From NCBI GenBank assembly GCA_020086605.1, contig JACBWW010000044.1:6611337-6675336 (forward strand): DNA of 64,000 bases, given 5' to 3'. Under the pieces are notes generated by a model, which made no database searches, had not been told where the DNA came from, and saw only the letters and a list, made by a program, of their open reading frames with translations. Origin of the DNA: Lanius collurio (Eukaryota > Chordata > Aves > Passeriformes > Laniidae). The translations under genes and the position numbers were made by a program. The first letter of the stretch is position 1, and each line of letters starts with the position of its first letter. This document shows, in pieces, positions 48,769-62,807 of this stretch.

Positions 48769-51700
48769 CCAGTAATTTTTCAATGGGATGACACAAGTCC
48801 TCCAAGCAATGCCCTGAATCCAGGCCTTGCTAAGGCTGGGAGGATGGGAGAGGTTATCCCAGCTATTGGGGAATGGTGACATGGACACACAAAAATCTGA
48901 GGAGTTTGACAAAGCCCTGACTCACTGAACTCGTCTGCGCAGAAAGTTCACGAGTAATTTTCAGCAAAACTACCCTGTATCCCAGTTTATGGTTTTTTTC
49001 ATACACTTACCCCAACCTAAAGGCAAAGTCCTCAGCAAAATACATCCTTTATGTATGACAGAGGTTTAACTGGTGCTGTAAGGAATATTATCGCATTCAT
49101 TCACGTACTCCGTATTAGTCAAGCTCACAGTTTTCCAGACAGAAATTTCCCTTTTTCCTCTCCTGTTTTTCTTTTTTTTTTTTTTTTTAATTCTTGTGGA
49201 ATGGGGACAAGGTGGAAGAAAGACATGAAAAATTCTGCTGATTGTGATGGAAACTTTTTTTTTCTTTCCTTTCCATAAGGGAGACCTTTCCATTTCTATG
49301 GATAGATCTTCACTCAGCTGTGAAGTGTTTGAGGTTTTAACCCTGAACTGAATAAATAACCCAGGAAATAATGAGATTGTTTGGTTAGATGATGCATGTG
49401 CAGTACCTGGTCTTTACTTTCTAGATTTTTCATTTTCTTTTCATTTTCTAGCTGCCCAAAAAGAGACAGTTAGTGGTGAATGTAAGGCATTGGTGCCATT
49501 GACCTTCAACCTGCTATTAGGCAGATATAATAATATTCCAATTATCTGCATGATATAGACAAGCATATATTAAGCTTCTATGCAAAAGCATTCCTAACAT
49601 TTAGTATTTTTCTCTCCAAGAGAAATCCGTCTTTTCAAGACTCTTATATAACAAAATATAATTTAACTGCTCAATATTATTTCTAGCAGAAGAAGTGATT
49701 CTCAAATGTTTACGGATTATTTGGTTATGACTTCGCTATCCAAATTTTAATCTTGGAGAAGTGTGCACAGTATTCCTAAGGGACTGTGTCTCTGTGGTTT
49801 TCTCCAAGGGCACAAAAGCAAATAAATATTCATTAGAATAGTTGTTTATAAAGAAAGTCAAAACTATTTCTGACAGAATAATCTGCATTGTATTCTAGCT
49901 GCTAGGACTGTTTAACTGTACCACAAGAAAAACACAGAAGAAAATCCCATCACAAGGGCAGATTTATATAATTCTTGGAAAAAAAATAATGCCTTTGCAA
50001 TGCTATGGTTATTTTTGATCTAAAGCTACTTTAGAGTTTCATTCAGCTTGTGTAAACTTGATTTAGGAGTGAAGCTCTAGGTCAAAGAAGACTAACAGTA
50101 TCCAAGCAACAAATGATTAAACAAAATATACTTTTCAAATTGTCTTACAGAAGAAAAAGGTGTACCTAGCAAAAGTGAAAATAATGGCGGGGGGGGCGGA
50201 AACACAACAGCTCAACCCAAAATCTAGGTATATCACATTCCATCTAAACATACATTATATTTCTGAAGAAATTTTGAAAGCTGAAAGCACAGCCTGTCAG
50301 CAGTGCACCACACTGACTCCACCACTTTTCTGTGAGGGAGATTATTTGTACACACCTGATGTGATGTGATTATTCTCCTTCTTAGGCCTCATCCTGCTGA
50401 ATGTTTTGCCATGGGGGAGAAAAACAGGAAGATCACATCAGTTATGGATTACTTTAATCTCTCTGGAGTGAATCTCCATTACAATCCCAGGGAAAAGGAT
50501 GAAGTTAATGTATTTTTGTGACTCAGGACATCATAAGATAAGAGCTTCAGAATCATCAAAGTTGTAGCTGAACTTTGTGTATTTAATGTCACTGATTCTT
50601 GCCATTGGGTTTCTTTTGTTTTTGTTGGCTTTTTTTTGTTCTTTGTTTTGTTTTTGTTTTGATGGTCCAGAACACCAAGTTTCCCAAAGTATTAAGAGCA
50701 AGTAAAGGGTTCCTCAGGAGAACTTAAAGGTACTGCACAGCATGATCTGGAGCGAAAAGGGTACAGAGTTCTCATTATTCAATGCTAATACCACTTTTTG
50801 AAGTTGTCATTACTTCTTCATCTTCTTATCTGCCCTATGGATACATATAGCAATGCATCTGCTGAATATACCAACCTGTTTTTGACATTATACACATTCA
50901 AAAAACATTAACCAAAAGTAGGATCATTAACCAAAATTTGTATCATTGAATATATGTTTATTTTAGCTTTTGTCTCACCTGAATTTTGTAAGAGAGAAGA
51001 CTTCTTAATCCCAGAAGTGTCCTTCTACAGGAACTTTCTTTTTCCTTTGGATATGGCTTTGTTCCTATTTGAAATGAATTTTTTTTTAAATTTCCAGTGA
51101 TTTGAAAATTCAACAGATAATTTCTGATGGAAATACCAGCAAAAACACTTCAGTTTCTGCAGCTGCATACTTTCTTAGATTCTATAAGCATAGAAAGATT
51201 GGAAATCCTTCGCAAGGTAAGAAAATAGTTTACATTGAATCAAGAAATAAGCAATTGTATGAATAAAAAACACATAAGAGGGTGAAATTAACTGTTGCTT
51301 TACTTACTTGAGTTAAATTGGGTACTCTAACTTTTGAATTAAATGCTATAAGAAGAAAAACAAGATTCATAAACACAGATTCTCCCTACCCAATCTTCCA
51401 GAATTTTTTTTTTTTTTTTAGAACACAGATCTCTTGCGAGCCCATCCATGAAAAAGAAACAGCCCTGCTTTTGCACAGCTGGTCTGTTAAGTGCTACCAG
51501 CACACACACACACACTTTTCACTTCTCATTCAGACAGCTTACTGGAGTTGAAGGCACATCACAAGATAATTTTGGACACTCGTGTTTTCTTGGCAAATCT
51601 AGAGGGGAGAATAAGTGCTTAGTTGAATGGGTATGGCAGAAGTTTAAGAAGCTGCATGCATGGAGTTTAGAAACAGCACCTGTTTGCAATAAAAAGAGAG

Positions 51701-53935
51701 TGCAAGGCAAAACTAATTCATGTTTATAACATCATGCAGAACCTAGGAATTAAGCCCAAGGAAGAGAACCACACCTGATCCCTGAAGTCATCAGGGAAGA
51801 AAGACAAAGGCAGATCAGTGTGAGAAGCAAAGAACATTTTCCTTTGAGACCAACCAGGTGCTCATAGAATACTTTCATTAGGTGTCACTGCCTGTCTTTC
51901 AGCATAGCAACATCTAAGGGTGTCTGTGCTAATGCCTAGGGAGAAATCCTTCCTCATGCCCACTTGTACTGCCAAAATCTTAAACCCCCTGCAACTTGCA
52001 GGAGAACAAGGGAACTGCTACACCTTTGATATTTAACTCTTGTGCCCCAGAAAGGACCAAGTTTGATAACAGGTTTGACACCAGTTATCTCTGTGACTGG
52101 AAACTGATACTCACACCTGAATGAGATGGTGTAGAAAACTCTGACAGTTTTGTAGAGGGATTTGTGATTTACTGTGATTTGAGCTTCTTACTTCCACCTC
52201 CCCACTTGCAATAAATAAATCCAGCCCTGGGTTTTTTGGATTTTTTTATCATGGTATACCATGCAGGATGTACAGTCTTGGCTAAAAATGTAAATTAATA
52301 TTATTATTTTCTTCAATCAGAATAAGCTCTCTTATAGATAAAATGACCTTCTGAGGGTGACTGTTAGTTACACCATTTATTAGAATGTAATTTAACTATA
52401 AAGAGCATTGCAGTAAAAACTGGCATTTTCTCTCTGTCATGATGCCAACTCACAGTGTACTGGCAAATAGCTTAATACAAATAAAATTCTTCTAATCAGC
52501 ATAATTTTATCCTTTTGAAGTAGGCAAGAGGACTACTTGGAATGTAAGAGTACTTGGAATGCAAAAGTACTCTGTTTAATAGCATGTAGGTATTTGCAGT
52601 CCTTGAATATTGCTGGTATTCTCTCATCTGAAATTTGCAGCGTGGTATCACAAATTTGGACACAATTAGGCAAAGTGTAACAATCTTCCCACTACCATAA
52701 AAATCCCACAAAGTGTTATTTTAACTGACACCCCTCACTTCTCAAGGGTTCCTGTAAATAATAGCTGTTCATATCAGACAGCACATGTTTAGAGGTCAGG
52801 GGAGATTATCATGCACCTCTTTACCAATCTTCCACATAGATTTTGAACAATGTTTCTTGTCTGTGAGCCCTCCCAGCTGACAATGAACACTTTAATCCCT
52901 CCTGCCAATATGCTGGTGCTCACAAAGGATAGATAAAGAATTACCTCTCCCCTCTTACACAAAGAAGATTTTTTGGGTTTTTTCTCCCATTTTTGTCCAC
53001 TTTCCTGCAAATCTCTGGACAACATTTTTTTCAGTAGCTTCTCATTTTTACTGTGTGTGACCTTAATCAATTTCTTTAAGGAAACTGCAACTTAGTTACT
53101 GTCACTGGACAAAAACATTACATATTAGGCAAATATTTATCATGGAGATTTTGCCTGTGAACAGAGGGACACCAAATTTTAGCACGAGCTGTGTATTCTA
53201 CTCCCTTGAATATATAGTATTACACGCAAGTTAAAGAAAGTGCAAACTTCGCAGTCAAAATGGGTGTGGAATTCTGTCACAGAGCCAGCTGCCTTCAAGA
53301 GACAGAACTCCTGGCATTACATAGACACATTTCATGATATCAGTAAAGATCAAATGATGCAGAGCTGGCCAGGCTTGCACGGTTTCAAAGAAAATTTAAG
53401 TGGAGCCTAAAAGATATTTGCTCAAAGTTTTTGCAACAGAACCGTAATTTTGATAACTGGTATTTCGCTGTGCTAGGCAAAATCTGTGTATCTGAAATGT
53501 CCTACAACAGAAGAAAATGCTTCACACAGGAGACTAACTAAAGCTATTGTTAAAGTTAGGGGAGTACAATGCGAAAAAGGTTTCTTCTGTTCATTGCATC
53601 ACTTGAAAGGTATGTTTCCTTCTCTTGTTTTTTGAAACTAGCGTTGTGATAAGGTTATAGAACTTTGTCAGGAAAAAAACCCAACAACCATCCATTCCAG
53701 CTGAACATTTGTGATCACAGACTCACAAATAGTGAAGTTTACCAGCTTTTGATGCCCTGGCTGAGCTCATAAAGAACTACATAACCCAGAATTCTGTGTG
53801 AGTTCACCCAAACTTCACAAAAATTCATGGATCTGTTCATTGAAACAACAGAGGGCAGATTCAGAAGTACTGGTGAGAGGTGTACTGGCTACAGAGCGTC
53901 AGGGTGAAGTAATGGAGATTTATTAGAGGGATAGA
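48769..53935. other. Non-coding stretch
   Basis: AT-rich DNA with T runs near 49170 and 51400, (TTTTG)n near 50620 and a short CA repeat near 51500. No gene recognised. Confidence 0.4.
51501..51514. repeat. (CA)n short microsatellite
   Basis: About seven CA units. Confidence 0.9.
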
Positions 53936-54008
53936 GATAATATATCTATTGTATATTGTATCTATATATATACAGATACATATATAGAGAGATATAAAAT
54001 ATATAATC
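53936..54008. repeat. AT-rich simple repeat at gap edge
   Basis: TATATC and TATCTA-type units lead directly into the run of N. This is probably a longer microsatellite that broke the assembly. Confidence 0.8.
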
Positions 54009-54400
54009 NNNNNNNNNNNNNNNNNNNNNNNNNNNNNNNNNNNNNNNNNNNNNNNNNNNNNNNNNNNNNNNNNNNNNNNNNNNNNNNNNNNNNNNNNNNN
54101 NNNNNNNNNNNNNNNNNNNNNNNNNNNNNNNNNNNNNNNNNNNNNNNNNNNNNNNNNNNNNNNNNNNNNNNNNNNNNNNNNNNNNNNNNNNNNNNNNNNN
54201 NNNNNNNNNNNNNNNNNNNNNNNNNNNNNNNNNNNNNNNNNNNNNNNNNNNNNNNNNNNNNNNNNNNNNNNNNNNNNNNNNNNNNNNNNNNNNNNNNNNN
54301 NNNNNNNNNNNNNNNNNNNNNNNNNNNNNNNNNNNNNNNNNNNNNNNNNNNNNNNNNNNNNNNNNNNNNNNNNNNNNNNNNNNNNNNNNNNNNNNNNNNN
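54009..54400. other. Assembly gap (392 N)
   Basis: Unresolved bases. Open frames reported across it are meaningless. Confidence 1.
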
Positions 54401-56510
54401 TTGGCTGGGCTACCAGGGAACATGCCAAGGCACATTCCAAACATAACATCTTTAGATTACATGTACAGTCTAATATCCCTTATACTTAAAATCAACCTTG
54501 ATACCATTTAATTTATTATGAATTTTGACTCCTCTATAACATAAGTTTTTAGGTTAAAGATATCAAATGAGGCTCAGAGCATTAAAAGAAACCAGTCACT
54601 TGAAAGTGCAATAATAATAAACAGTTCTGCAGGAAAGTTATCAAAGCTATATTACTAAAATCATTTAGGAACATGTCAAAGTAACAGATTTCAGAGCACA
54701 GTTATTCTTATTCATGGCTCAGAAAAGGTAGATATCTTAGATCAATGTGAGATAACATGTTGATGGGTAGCAATCAATCCTGTTTTCTAGGATTCAGCAA
54801 AAAAACAGGATTATCATAGTTCTAGCTATGCAAACTATAGTGTCTTGCTAGATTGTGAAAACTCAAGACATCCAAATACTCAAACTGGAAATACAACTAC
54901 ATTTCCAATTTTCTTTTTGAAAGGGTTTTCAGATGTGTGGCTTTCATTAGAAATATGCAGGACATGGACTAAAGGAGGTGTGAAGTATCCCCCACTGAGA
55001 TTTTAGAAGGAAAGCACCTTTTACACCAGTCTCATCATTAACTTAATGTGAGAAAAGAATACACAATTAGAAGAAGGGAGAGTGTTCTTGAATGAAAAGG
55101 GGCACAGAAAGAGATTTTAAGAACTAAAATTGGTCCCTTGGTGGTGTCAGAAAGGTCTCTTCACTTGACATTCTGCAGACCCCTGTCACGAGGTTGGCAC
55201 CCTCACCCAGTGCCTGTGTGAGCTCAGCACAGGAGGAATCATAAAAAACATAGCTACTTATGCAGAAAAGACTTGTGGCTGCACAGAAACACAGTTATGA
55301 CAAGAAGGACCTATATCCTTTTCAAGTTGATGAACTGCATGCAAATGTAATTCCTAGTCCTAGGAAAAATTCTGTAGTGAAAATGCATGACTTTCTCCAG
55401 CCTCTCTTGTAACTCCCCCCCAAAAAACAAACAAAGAAAAAAAAAAAAAAAAAGACAAAGGTCTCAAAACCACTGCAATTTGCAAGTGTTCCATAATGGG
55501 CAATGAGCTGTGAGAACCTGACTGACTCCTGTAACAAAGGGAGCAGGGGGAGACCACGTGAGACACCCCTCCTGAGACACTACAGAGGTGCACACCTGTG
55601 GCCATGACCCTCAGGAAGCCAGCTTTCCCTAATATCACTATTTGCTCTTAAAGCAGTTCCTACCCTCTTTTTTTTCCTATAAACAGGAAGGACTGAGGAA
55701 GTCAAGGACTGATTATCTGCAGGCGTACTATCTGCAGAAAACAATCTCCTATCTGCTATTAGCTGTTTTCAGCTTCCCATGAAGATGCTGCAGGACACTA
55801 GTTCATGCAGTTCTCATTTCCCAGACAAAGGAAAGTAGCATATGACTCTTTTCCTAGTCCAGTGTAGAAGAAAAAACAAAACATATTCTTCCCACAAAAC
55901 AGCTCAAACTCTTGAGTTTTTTTACCTGATGAAAGCTGTCTTTCAAATATATGCTATTCAAACTTCTCCAGAGAATCATAAGAGAGAGGAAAAGGAAAAG
56001 AAAGAAAATGGAAAAGGAAAAAAAGCCAAAACAATAAAATTAAAAAAAAAATTAACAAAGACTAGTTATGCTGGAGAAAAAGGGGATAACAAAAAATAAT
56101 AGGAATCACAGAAGTTCAGAATAAAAATCTAAGAACTGACAAGAGAAATATTCTTCTATCTAAAACCTTGTGCTTACATCTTGAACAAGTCATACTTTTA
56201 ATTCAAATTCCTGAGAGTCCACCTGAATATTTGCTTTTTCAACCAGATGCTTCTAACCCCCTGGTGAGAGTGGAATGCCTGCCTCCTCGCTGATGCTGTG
56301 CATGAGAAACTGCGAGCAAACCAAACTTATGTGAAGAAAAGTTTTGTGGCTTTCTTTTTATTAATTTAACAAAAAAGATTCTAATTCTTGCATTTAGAAC
56401 ATACACATTTCTGATTCCATCCATTATTTTTTCATAGATACAAACTGAAATACAGAAAATTCCATTTTTATATTAAGGGAAAAAAAAGTAAGCTACACTT
56501 TTATTACTGG
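54401..56510. other. Non-coding stretch
   Basis: AT-rich DNA with an A run near 55440 and a purine-rich stretch near 55985-56060. No gene recognised. Confidence 0.4.
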
Positions 56511-56677
56511 GAGAGTGGACAAACACTGGAGCAGGGTTTGTAGCATTTCCATCCTTGGAGATGTTCAAAACCCAGCCAGACACGACTGACCAATCTGCTC
56601 CTCTTCTGTCTGGTTTGTGTGGTTGAGCAGGTGATCTGCAGAGCTGCCTTCCTACCTCAATTATTCTTTGATATAGG
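56511..56677 (+). repeat. CR1 3' end fragment, sense
   Basis: ACTGGAGCAGGGTTTGTAGC, CATCCTTGGAGATGTTCAAA and CCTACCTCAATTATTCTTTG align in order with the sense 3' end of avian CR1. The copy is diverged. Confidence 0.85.
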
Positions 56678-59060
56678 AAAAGGAAAGAATGTACCAGAAA
56701 GGGAAAGAGATTCTGAAATAGATGCAGCTGCACACAAACCCCCTTGTTTCAGAAGGAATAAAGAACAGCGGTAAAATGCAGTGTATTTTGCAAAACCATC
56801 TGGTGCTTTCTGAGGTTTTTTTGTGGGCTGCCTGTCTTGACTGCTATTGCCTGTGAACAGTTCAACATTCTGATGTATAAGAGGAGCAGATCTACTTTCC
56901 ACAGGGTGGGCTATGTGAAGGAAAGTCAAGTAAGAGTATAGAAAAAGACTAAAAGACTGGAAGAAGTAAATAAAAGTGTTTGTAAAAATACTAAGTGGTA
57001 GATGTGAATACTTGTGGTCATCAGATTGAAGTTCTTCCCCACTGACCTGTTTCAGGTATGTTTCTCCACTCTAACATATGATAATCTTTTTGTTGGTTTG
57101 TTTTCAGCTAGGCTTGTATGCTACAAGAATTTAAGTAACTGCCACAGGAAAAAAAATCCTTTTAAAGTGACAAAGAATGTTCAGTCTGGACTGGTGAAAA
57201 TTTTAACATAATAACGTTCTAGAAGTAAAACACTTGGGTTCTCACTTCCTGAGTGTTCCCTGTGGTTATTGTGTGCTTTTGAGGAAGTGACACCTTCTAA
57301 ACTGACCTCTTGCATCACAGGTCTTCTAACAGCCACCTTTCAGAAATTAATCTTCTCATGGAAAAGACACGTGGCAAAGACTAAACTCAAGGTGACTTCT
57401 ATTAGCCAAGGCCACTTGTACAGCTATGCAGGTGACAGGATGACATCTGGGAGGGGATGGCCAGAAATCATCCCATCCTCTGTCCTCCTTTTGTTTTCCC
57501 AAGATCAGCTGGGTTATTCCAGTGCTACAGTTTCAAATCGCCATCTGTTAATGGCATCCACACGAATGCCTCTGGGAAATTCATAGTGTTAGACTCAGCT
57601 ACCCTGGAAATGTCCTTCAGTTTCACACTAAATGAGGAGCTGTAAAAGCCTAGCCATAGTACTGGAAAGTTTAAAAGGCAAAACAATGTAGGGCCTCTGT
57701 AGTCCAGCAGAAGGAATATTTAGGCTTTGCAAACATCTGTCTTTTTCTGAAGTTTTTCCTTAATGGCCTCTCAGAAAGACTAAGTTCTCTCACTACTCAG
57801 AAAATCATTCTTTAAGAAGCCATTAAGAGGAAAGGGAGATAATCTCGTTCTAGTTAATTAGAAATTCTCCTGGCTATGTTGAGGATAGCTTTGTGTACAT
57901 TTGTATGGATACGTAAGTATTCTAGGAAGGTGTAGGAACTTAGGTCTGCTTAAAAATTAATGATCCTGGAAGGAGACTAAGAAGTTATTTAAACCAGGAT
58001 GGGCAATACAGTGAGGGGTGTAAGCACTAGAGTTTAAAAAAGAAACAAAGAACTTTGAATAGTAATATTCTCAGGTTGAAGGCATAAGCTTGTCCTGACC
58101 TGCCAAGAATATGGTGTTGTCTCCCTGCTATGCTCTAGAGGAAATATGAGAGGGGTTACTCAGCAGTAACACAGAAGCAAAGAGGCCACTGAGATCTATG
58201 GGACATCAGTGCTATCCACTGTGGTGTTACCTTTACAGATGAGCACATAAACCTGTGATTAAAACTTTTCAGCTTTCTTTTATTTTAAATCTAGCTAGGA
58301 AAAATAAATAAAACAACCTTAGTCCTGAGCTATCTCTATTCTCCCAGCTAGCAAACACAAATTTTATGTTTGACCTGAGCAACATGCTGGCTAGCTAGTG
58401 GGGAATTTTCAGTGAGTTATGAGCACAATTAAAAGCTCATCTTGAATACTGTGATGACTTTTAGTTTTATGACTGTAACATCGTAAAGATATATAAGACC
58501 CATCATTACCTGTAATATCTGAGCCATAAAGACTTCTGTATGTGGAAACTGAAGATTTTAGAGCCTCTTAGTTCTTAACTGATCTGGTTGGGAAAATAAA
58601 ACACAGGGGGTCCAAGTATGAGAAAGCAGCTACATAATACTCTACTAAAATGTATAACTTTTTGTTCAGGATGAGAATGTCTAAAGGGGAATTAAATCTC
58701 AGGAATGACTAGAAAACAGTGTGTGTACCAGAGTCAGTAAAAAACTGATAGCAAGAGACATACTCGGTAAGAGCTGTTAAGTGCAGTATTTCACCATAAC
58801 TGGGACAGAGAGAAGTGGCAATTGTTGTTGTCACTTTCTTCTTCTTCAGCCTTTCCTTTTCTGGACATGTCAAGAATAAAAATCCCATTTAGGCAATACA
58901 ATTGTGGCTCACATACAGTAAAGAAGCTGTGAGCTTTAGGTGCAGAGGGATGCCTGTGACCAGGTCTGTCAAAAACCTTCATCTCGAGGGTAGCTGTTGT
59001 TGAGTCCTGCCAATCCAGGGCAGGAAAATACATATGCCATTTCAGTCTGTGGAGAAACAA
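56678..59060. other. Non-coding stretch
   Basis: AT-rich DNA without recognisable genes or repeats. Confidence 0.4.
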
Positions 59061-59930
59061 TGAAAGACAAAGCTCAGCTAGGAGAAGTGTCTATGTGGGC
59101 AATAATTCAGCAGAAACAAGCAGTCTGCAGCCCCAGGAGCAGGGACACTGAGGGAGTTTGAGGTGCTGCAATGAGAGAGGCAGGAAACAAAGGATGGAGC
59201 AGCACCGAGGTGTTGTGGTCATGCTCTGTTTAAAACAATGCAGCCAACGGGAACTAAGCCAAAGGAAGAGTCCAAACAGTGACCAAAAGTTGAACTTTGC
59301 TTAATTAAATAAAAAATACATATTGCTTTCAATGCTCTGTGTTCTCTAATGAAGTAAAACCTGTAAATGCTTTACACATATGTCTAAAGTAGCTCAAACC
59401 CCACCTGATCATGAAATGACACCAACTTTATCTTTCCCTCACCCTCAGAGAAAACAATATCAATGTAACTTAAGAGAGGAGGGACATCACTCTTCTGTCC
59501 TGGGACAGCTGACAGCCTGTACCCATCTCTTGCCATAAGGATGCCTGTCAGGTAAACTTTAGTCCATGGTGACCAGTATGCTCATGAATAGTAATTTATG
59601 AATCCTATTCTGTCATAACAATCAATAAACTTCTCTATTTGTGAGTCTGCGATCATGAGTGTTCCCAGACTTAGTCTAAACCACATTGTGAATCTGTGGT
59701 TGTGAAAGTTCATGTTGAAAATTAGCAGATTTATTGTGCCAAATGGGTTACTCTGTAATATTATATGTGGCTCTGCATCATAAAGGTCCTGCAAGGACTT
59801 GGAAGACAGATAACATACAGACTAAGAAGGGCAAGGTCTAGTCAGGCCTGGACCCTGTAATCTGTGGATAATCTGGAAAGCAAGTGGGTCTCCCTTTCCT
59901 AAATTTTCACATGGCATAGTCTCATCATGC
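59061..59930. repeat. Duplicated segment, copy B (no LTR insertion)
   Basis: Homologue of 32601-34450. It is nearly identical from 59061 to about 59310 and then more diverged to about 59930. It lacks the 927-bp LTR of copy A. The minus strand of the core includes a pyrimidine-rich CCTCTCTCATTGCAG that resembles a splice acceptor, and short open frames in both copies. Copy B has a stop where copy A does not, so coding is unlikely. Confidence 0.75.
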
Positions 59931-61396
59931 CTTACACTTCAAAGAGCAGAGCCCCTTGCTCTGTGTCACATTAATTTCTTCCTGCCAGCTGCAAGAGACA
60001 GAAACCTTCTGGAAGCAGCACAAGCTGTAGATCCATCTTAAAATGTTCTGTCACAGACTTTGCAGGTACTGCTCCTTTACTGAGGGCAACGTGAGAACAC
60101 AGAGAGGGCAGTCACTGGCTCACTTCGCTCTCCTTCAATGACTTTGGAGATACTGTAGTAAAGAAACACCACCTTCTTATAAAGTAGAATTCCAATGGCA
60201 ACTTCCAAGTTTAGAAATGTTTCTCTGGTTACCCCTTCCCTGACTTCACCTTGTTCTCTACTGAGCAGGAGGGAAATTTTTTTTAAGTGGACATTCCTGA
60301 TTTAAAAAGGGTCACAGTGATCACATTAGTGATCTGCCGCATTGGTTTTATCTTTCAACAAACTTTTTAAAAGTACCATGTCTCTTTGAACAATAGTATC
60401 CCAAGAAACAGTCTTTTCTCCTCTCCTTGTTATCCATAAGTTTCTGGAGAAACATGCAGCAATCGATATCTATCTCTACTCAGCAATATAAATTCTGTTA
60501 AGTTTGCCTGAATCAATCATCCACAAGGCCTGATTTAATTTGTCTCAAGCATCTTACAAAAGAGAAGGTAGTCTCAACATTAATTCAGTTCTGGGTAGAA
60601 AAGAGCAGAAATCAGAGTACAAAATCTCCTCTTCAAATTTTTTTTCTATACAGCAAGCTGTCAGTAAGTGTCAGGGCTATTCAAAGGAAAACAAATTTTC
60701 TGTCTTTCTTTGGAAGTTATTGCTTCCATTAAGCCACTATCCAACTTTAGGGAGAAGATTGAGACACATAACAGACAATCAGACTGAGAACAAAGAGGTA
60801 CAGTTATCAGAAAAGGTAGGGGTGACTCTTATTGCATAGACTTTTCATCAAACACTCCAAGAATCCTGTTGTGATACTGCATCTCTGGGATTGATGGAAG
60901 CACGGGTATTCTCTCTAAAGAACAAGAGGCAGCATGAGTGACCTACTTCTAGAGAGGTCCAGCAAAGAAGGATCCCACCTGGAACTGCAGTTCAGTTCCA
61001 GAAAATAGTCCCTATGCTGAACAACCTGCACTGATAAGCACCAAGTAACATAGAAGGTTGCACAAATGTTTAAAATTTATCTTGTTGATTTCAGCTTCAG
61101 TTCTTCCTTCAAATCTGGGTATATTTCCATGCCCAAATATACTACCTTGGACAAATATTAATGCTCCATCCATTGATGTCTTGCAGTGCATTTTAATGGG
61201 AAACTAATGCAGTAGATCACCCTCATTTCACTGCAGGCATTGAAGGAAAGCTGATGGGTAGAATTATGCACTTCTGAAATGCTATCCAAAGGACAAGATG
61301 TAATGGACCCAGAAACTATATGGAACTGTGAGTCATTCTGATCAATTACGTGTATTAATATTCCACTTTTTTGTATCCTTATTGTCTTTGATGCAG
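59931..61396. other. Non-coding stretch
   Basis: AT-rich DNA, no recognised feature. Confidence 0.4.
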
Positions 61397-61648
61397 AGAA
61401 GGTCAGAGCCTCTGCCAGCCATAGAAGCAAAGGTTTCTGAAACTGAAGTGATGGAAAGTTCTGAAGAGGGCGTTGAGAACAAGCAAAGACCATCCAATCA
61501 GCTGCAACTGTCAGCAGGGATGCAGAACCAGAGGCAAACAATGGGCCAGAAAGCTGCTATCAGTTTCAACACCCCAGTAGTAAAATTGGAGGAACACCAA
61601 GGAGTGATGAGGCCTGAGTATTTTGTATTAACTCTTCTAGAAGCATGA
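61397..61648 (+). CDS. Candidate terminal exon, unrecognised
   Basis: A pyrimidine-rich stretch ending TTGTCTTTGATGCAG at 61396 could be a splice acceptor. An open frame of 83 codons follows, starting RRSEPLPAIEAKVSETEVME and ending EYFVLTLLEA before a TGA. The composition (Glu, Ser, Gln rich) is plausible for a disordered protein tail, but I recognise no family. No matching donor exon is visible nearby. It may well be chance. Confidence 0.15.
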   Translation, partial: RRSEPLPAIEAKVSETEVMESSEEGVENKQRPSNQLQLSAGMQNQRQTMGQKAAISFNTPVVKLEEHQGVMRPEYFVLTLLEA

Positions 61649-62801
61649 GTGAGTGCCTGTAATAAATCAGTTTGATGCTAACTGGGTCTCCAAGTCATTT
61701 GATATTGGATCATGCAACATCTGCAAAACACCAATATCCTTCTCCCTGGTGTGTATAACTGAGACTGAAACTCTTCACTGCGACAAAGAAGAACTAAAAT
61801 TCAACTTCTTTCTTGGTCAAATGATTGGCTTTGGAGGCAAACACCAGGGAAAGGTTAGAAGGTTGTCAAAGTTAAGGAGTGTTTTGCAAGTGTAGTGAAG
61901 GTGCTGCTGCTAAGCACATATTCTTGACAACAAAGTGGTACACTAAATATTTAAGTTAGAATGTGACCTGCATTTGATGAAATTAAGTGGAATTATTAAT
62001 TAAGATCCTATATCTTACCTATATCTTACCAGCTGTTCTGGACAGAAAGATACTGTTTCTCCTGCACCTCATCCAGCAAAACTCCAGACTGACCCACTGG
62101 GTCATGTTTTGTCACACAACAAATCATACCCTGAAATACAGGTTTTAGTGGCACCAGCCAATATTTCAGCACAAACTAATTTCTGATCACCTGGGAGCTA
62201 TTAGGACATGTTTGCAGAGAGGCATTATTTAAAATTCTGTCAATTCCTTCAGTTTTCACCTTTTGGTGACCAGCCTTCATATTTAGGTTATCTGCTGCTT
62301 CATAGGAACCACTGCATCTGTGCCCTTGTGCCAAACAGGGAGTTTACAAAAGCTTGCTTCACCCTCATTAAGATGGAAATGGTGGGTACTGGGGTTATCA
62401 GAATCTTCCTCCATCTCATCATCATCATCACCATGCCAGATGTCTCCATGCTGTATTTCATGGTCTGCACCGTTTTCCACTTTTTGACTTTCTTTGGTCA
62501 AAATCAAGAATGACAACTGGTTCAGTAAGAGGCCTAATTTTTCCTGCATGTGTTTTTCTCAATTTTCAGCTGCAGACAATACCATTTTAAGTTCCTTATT
62601 TTTGGGTTGTGGGTTTCAGTCATGAGGAGATCTACTCAGGTACCGAGCTTTTCTTAGTACTATCTTTCAAAAGTCAATAATGTTTTCAATACTTCATTTT
62701 TTGATTTCAAATCAGTGTATTCTAAATCTGGAATTTTGGAGGGAGACAGTACACTTTGATTTTCTTTTGTGCACAAAATAAATGAGTTTCTAATACTGTA
62801 C
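61649..62801. other. Non-coding stretch
   Basis: AT-rich DNA, no recognised feature. Confidence 0.4.
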
Positions 62802-62807
62802 AAATAA

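Noticed and set aside
53880..53935. An AGATTTATTAGAGG motif that could be an antisense LTR poly-A signal
   Set aside because: No LTR ends or target duplication could be found, and the gap removes the rest.
53946..54449. Two long frames across the run of N
   Set aside because: They consist of unknown residues from the assembly gap.
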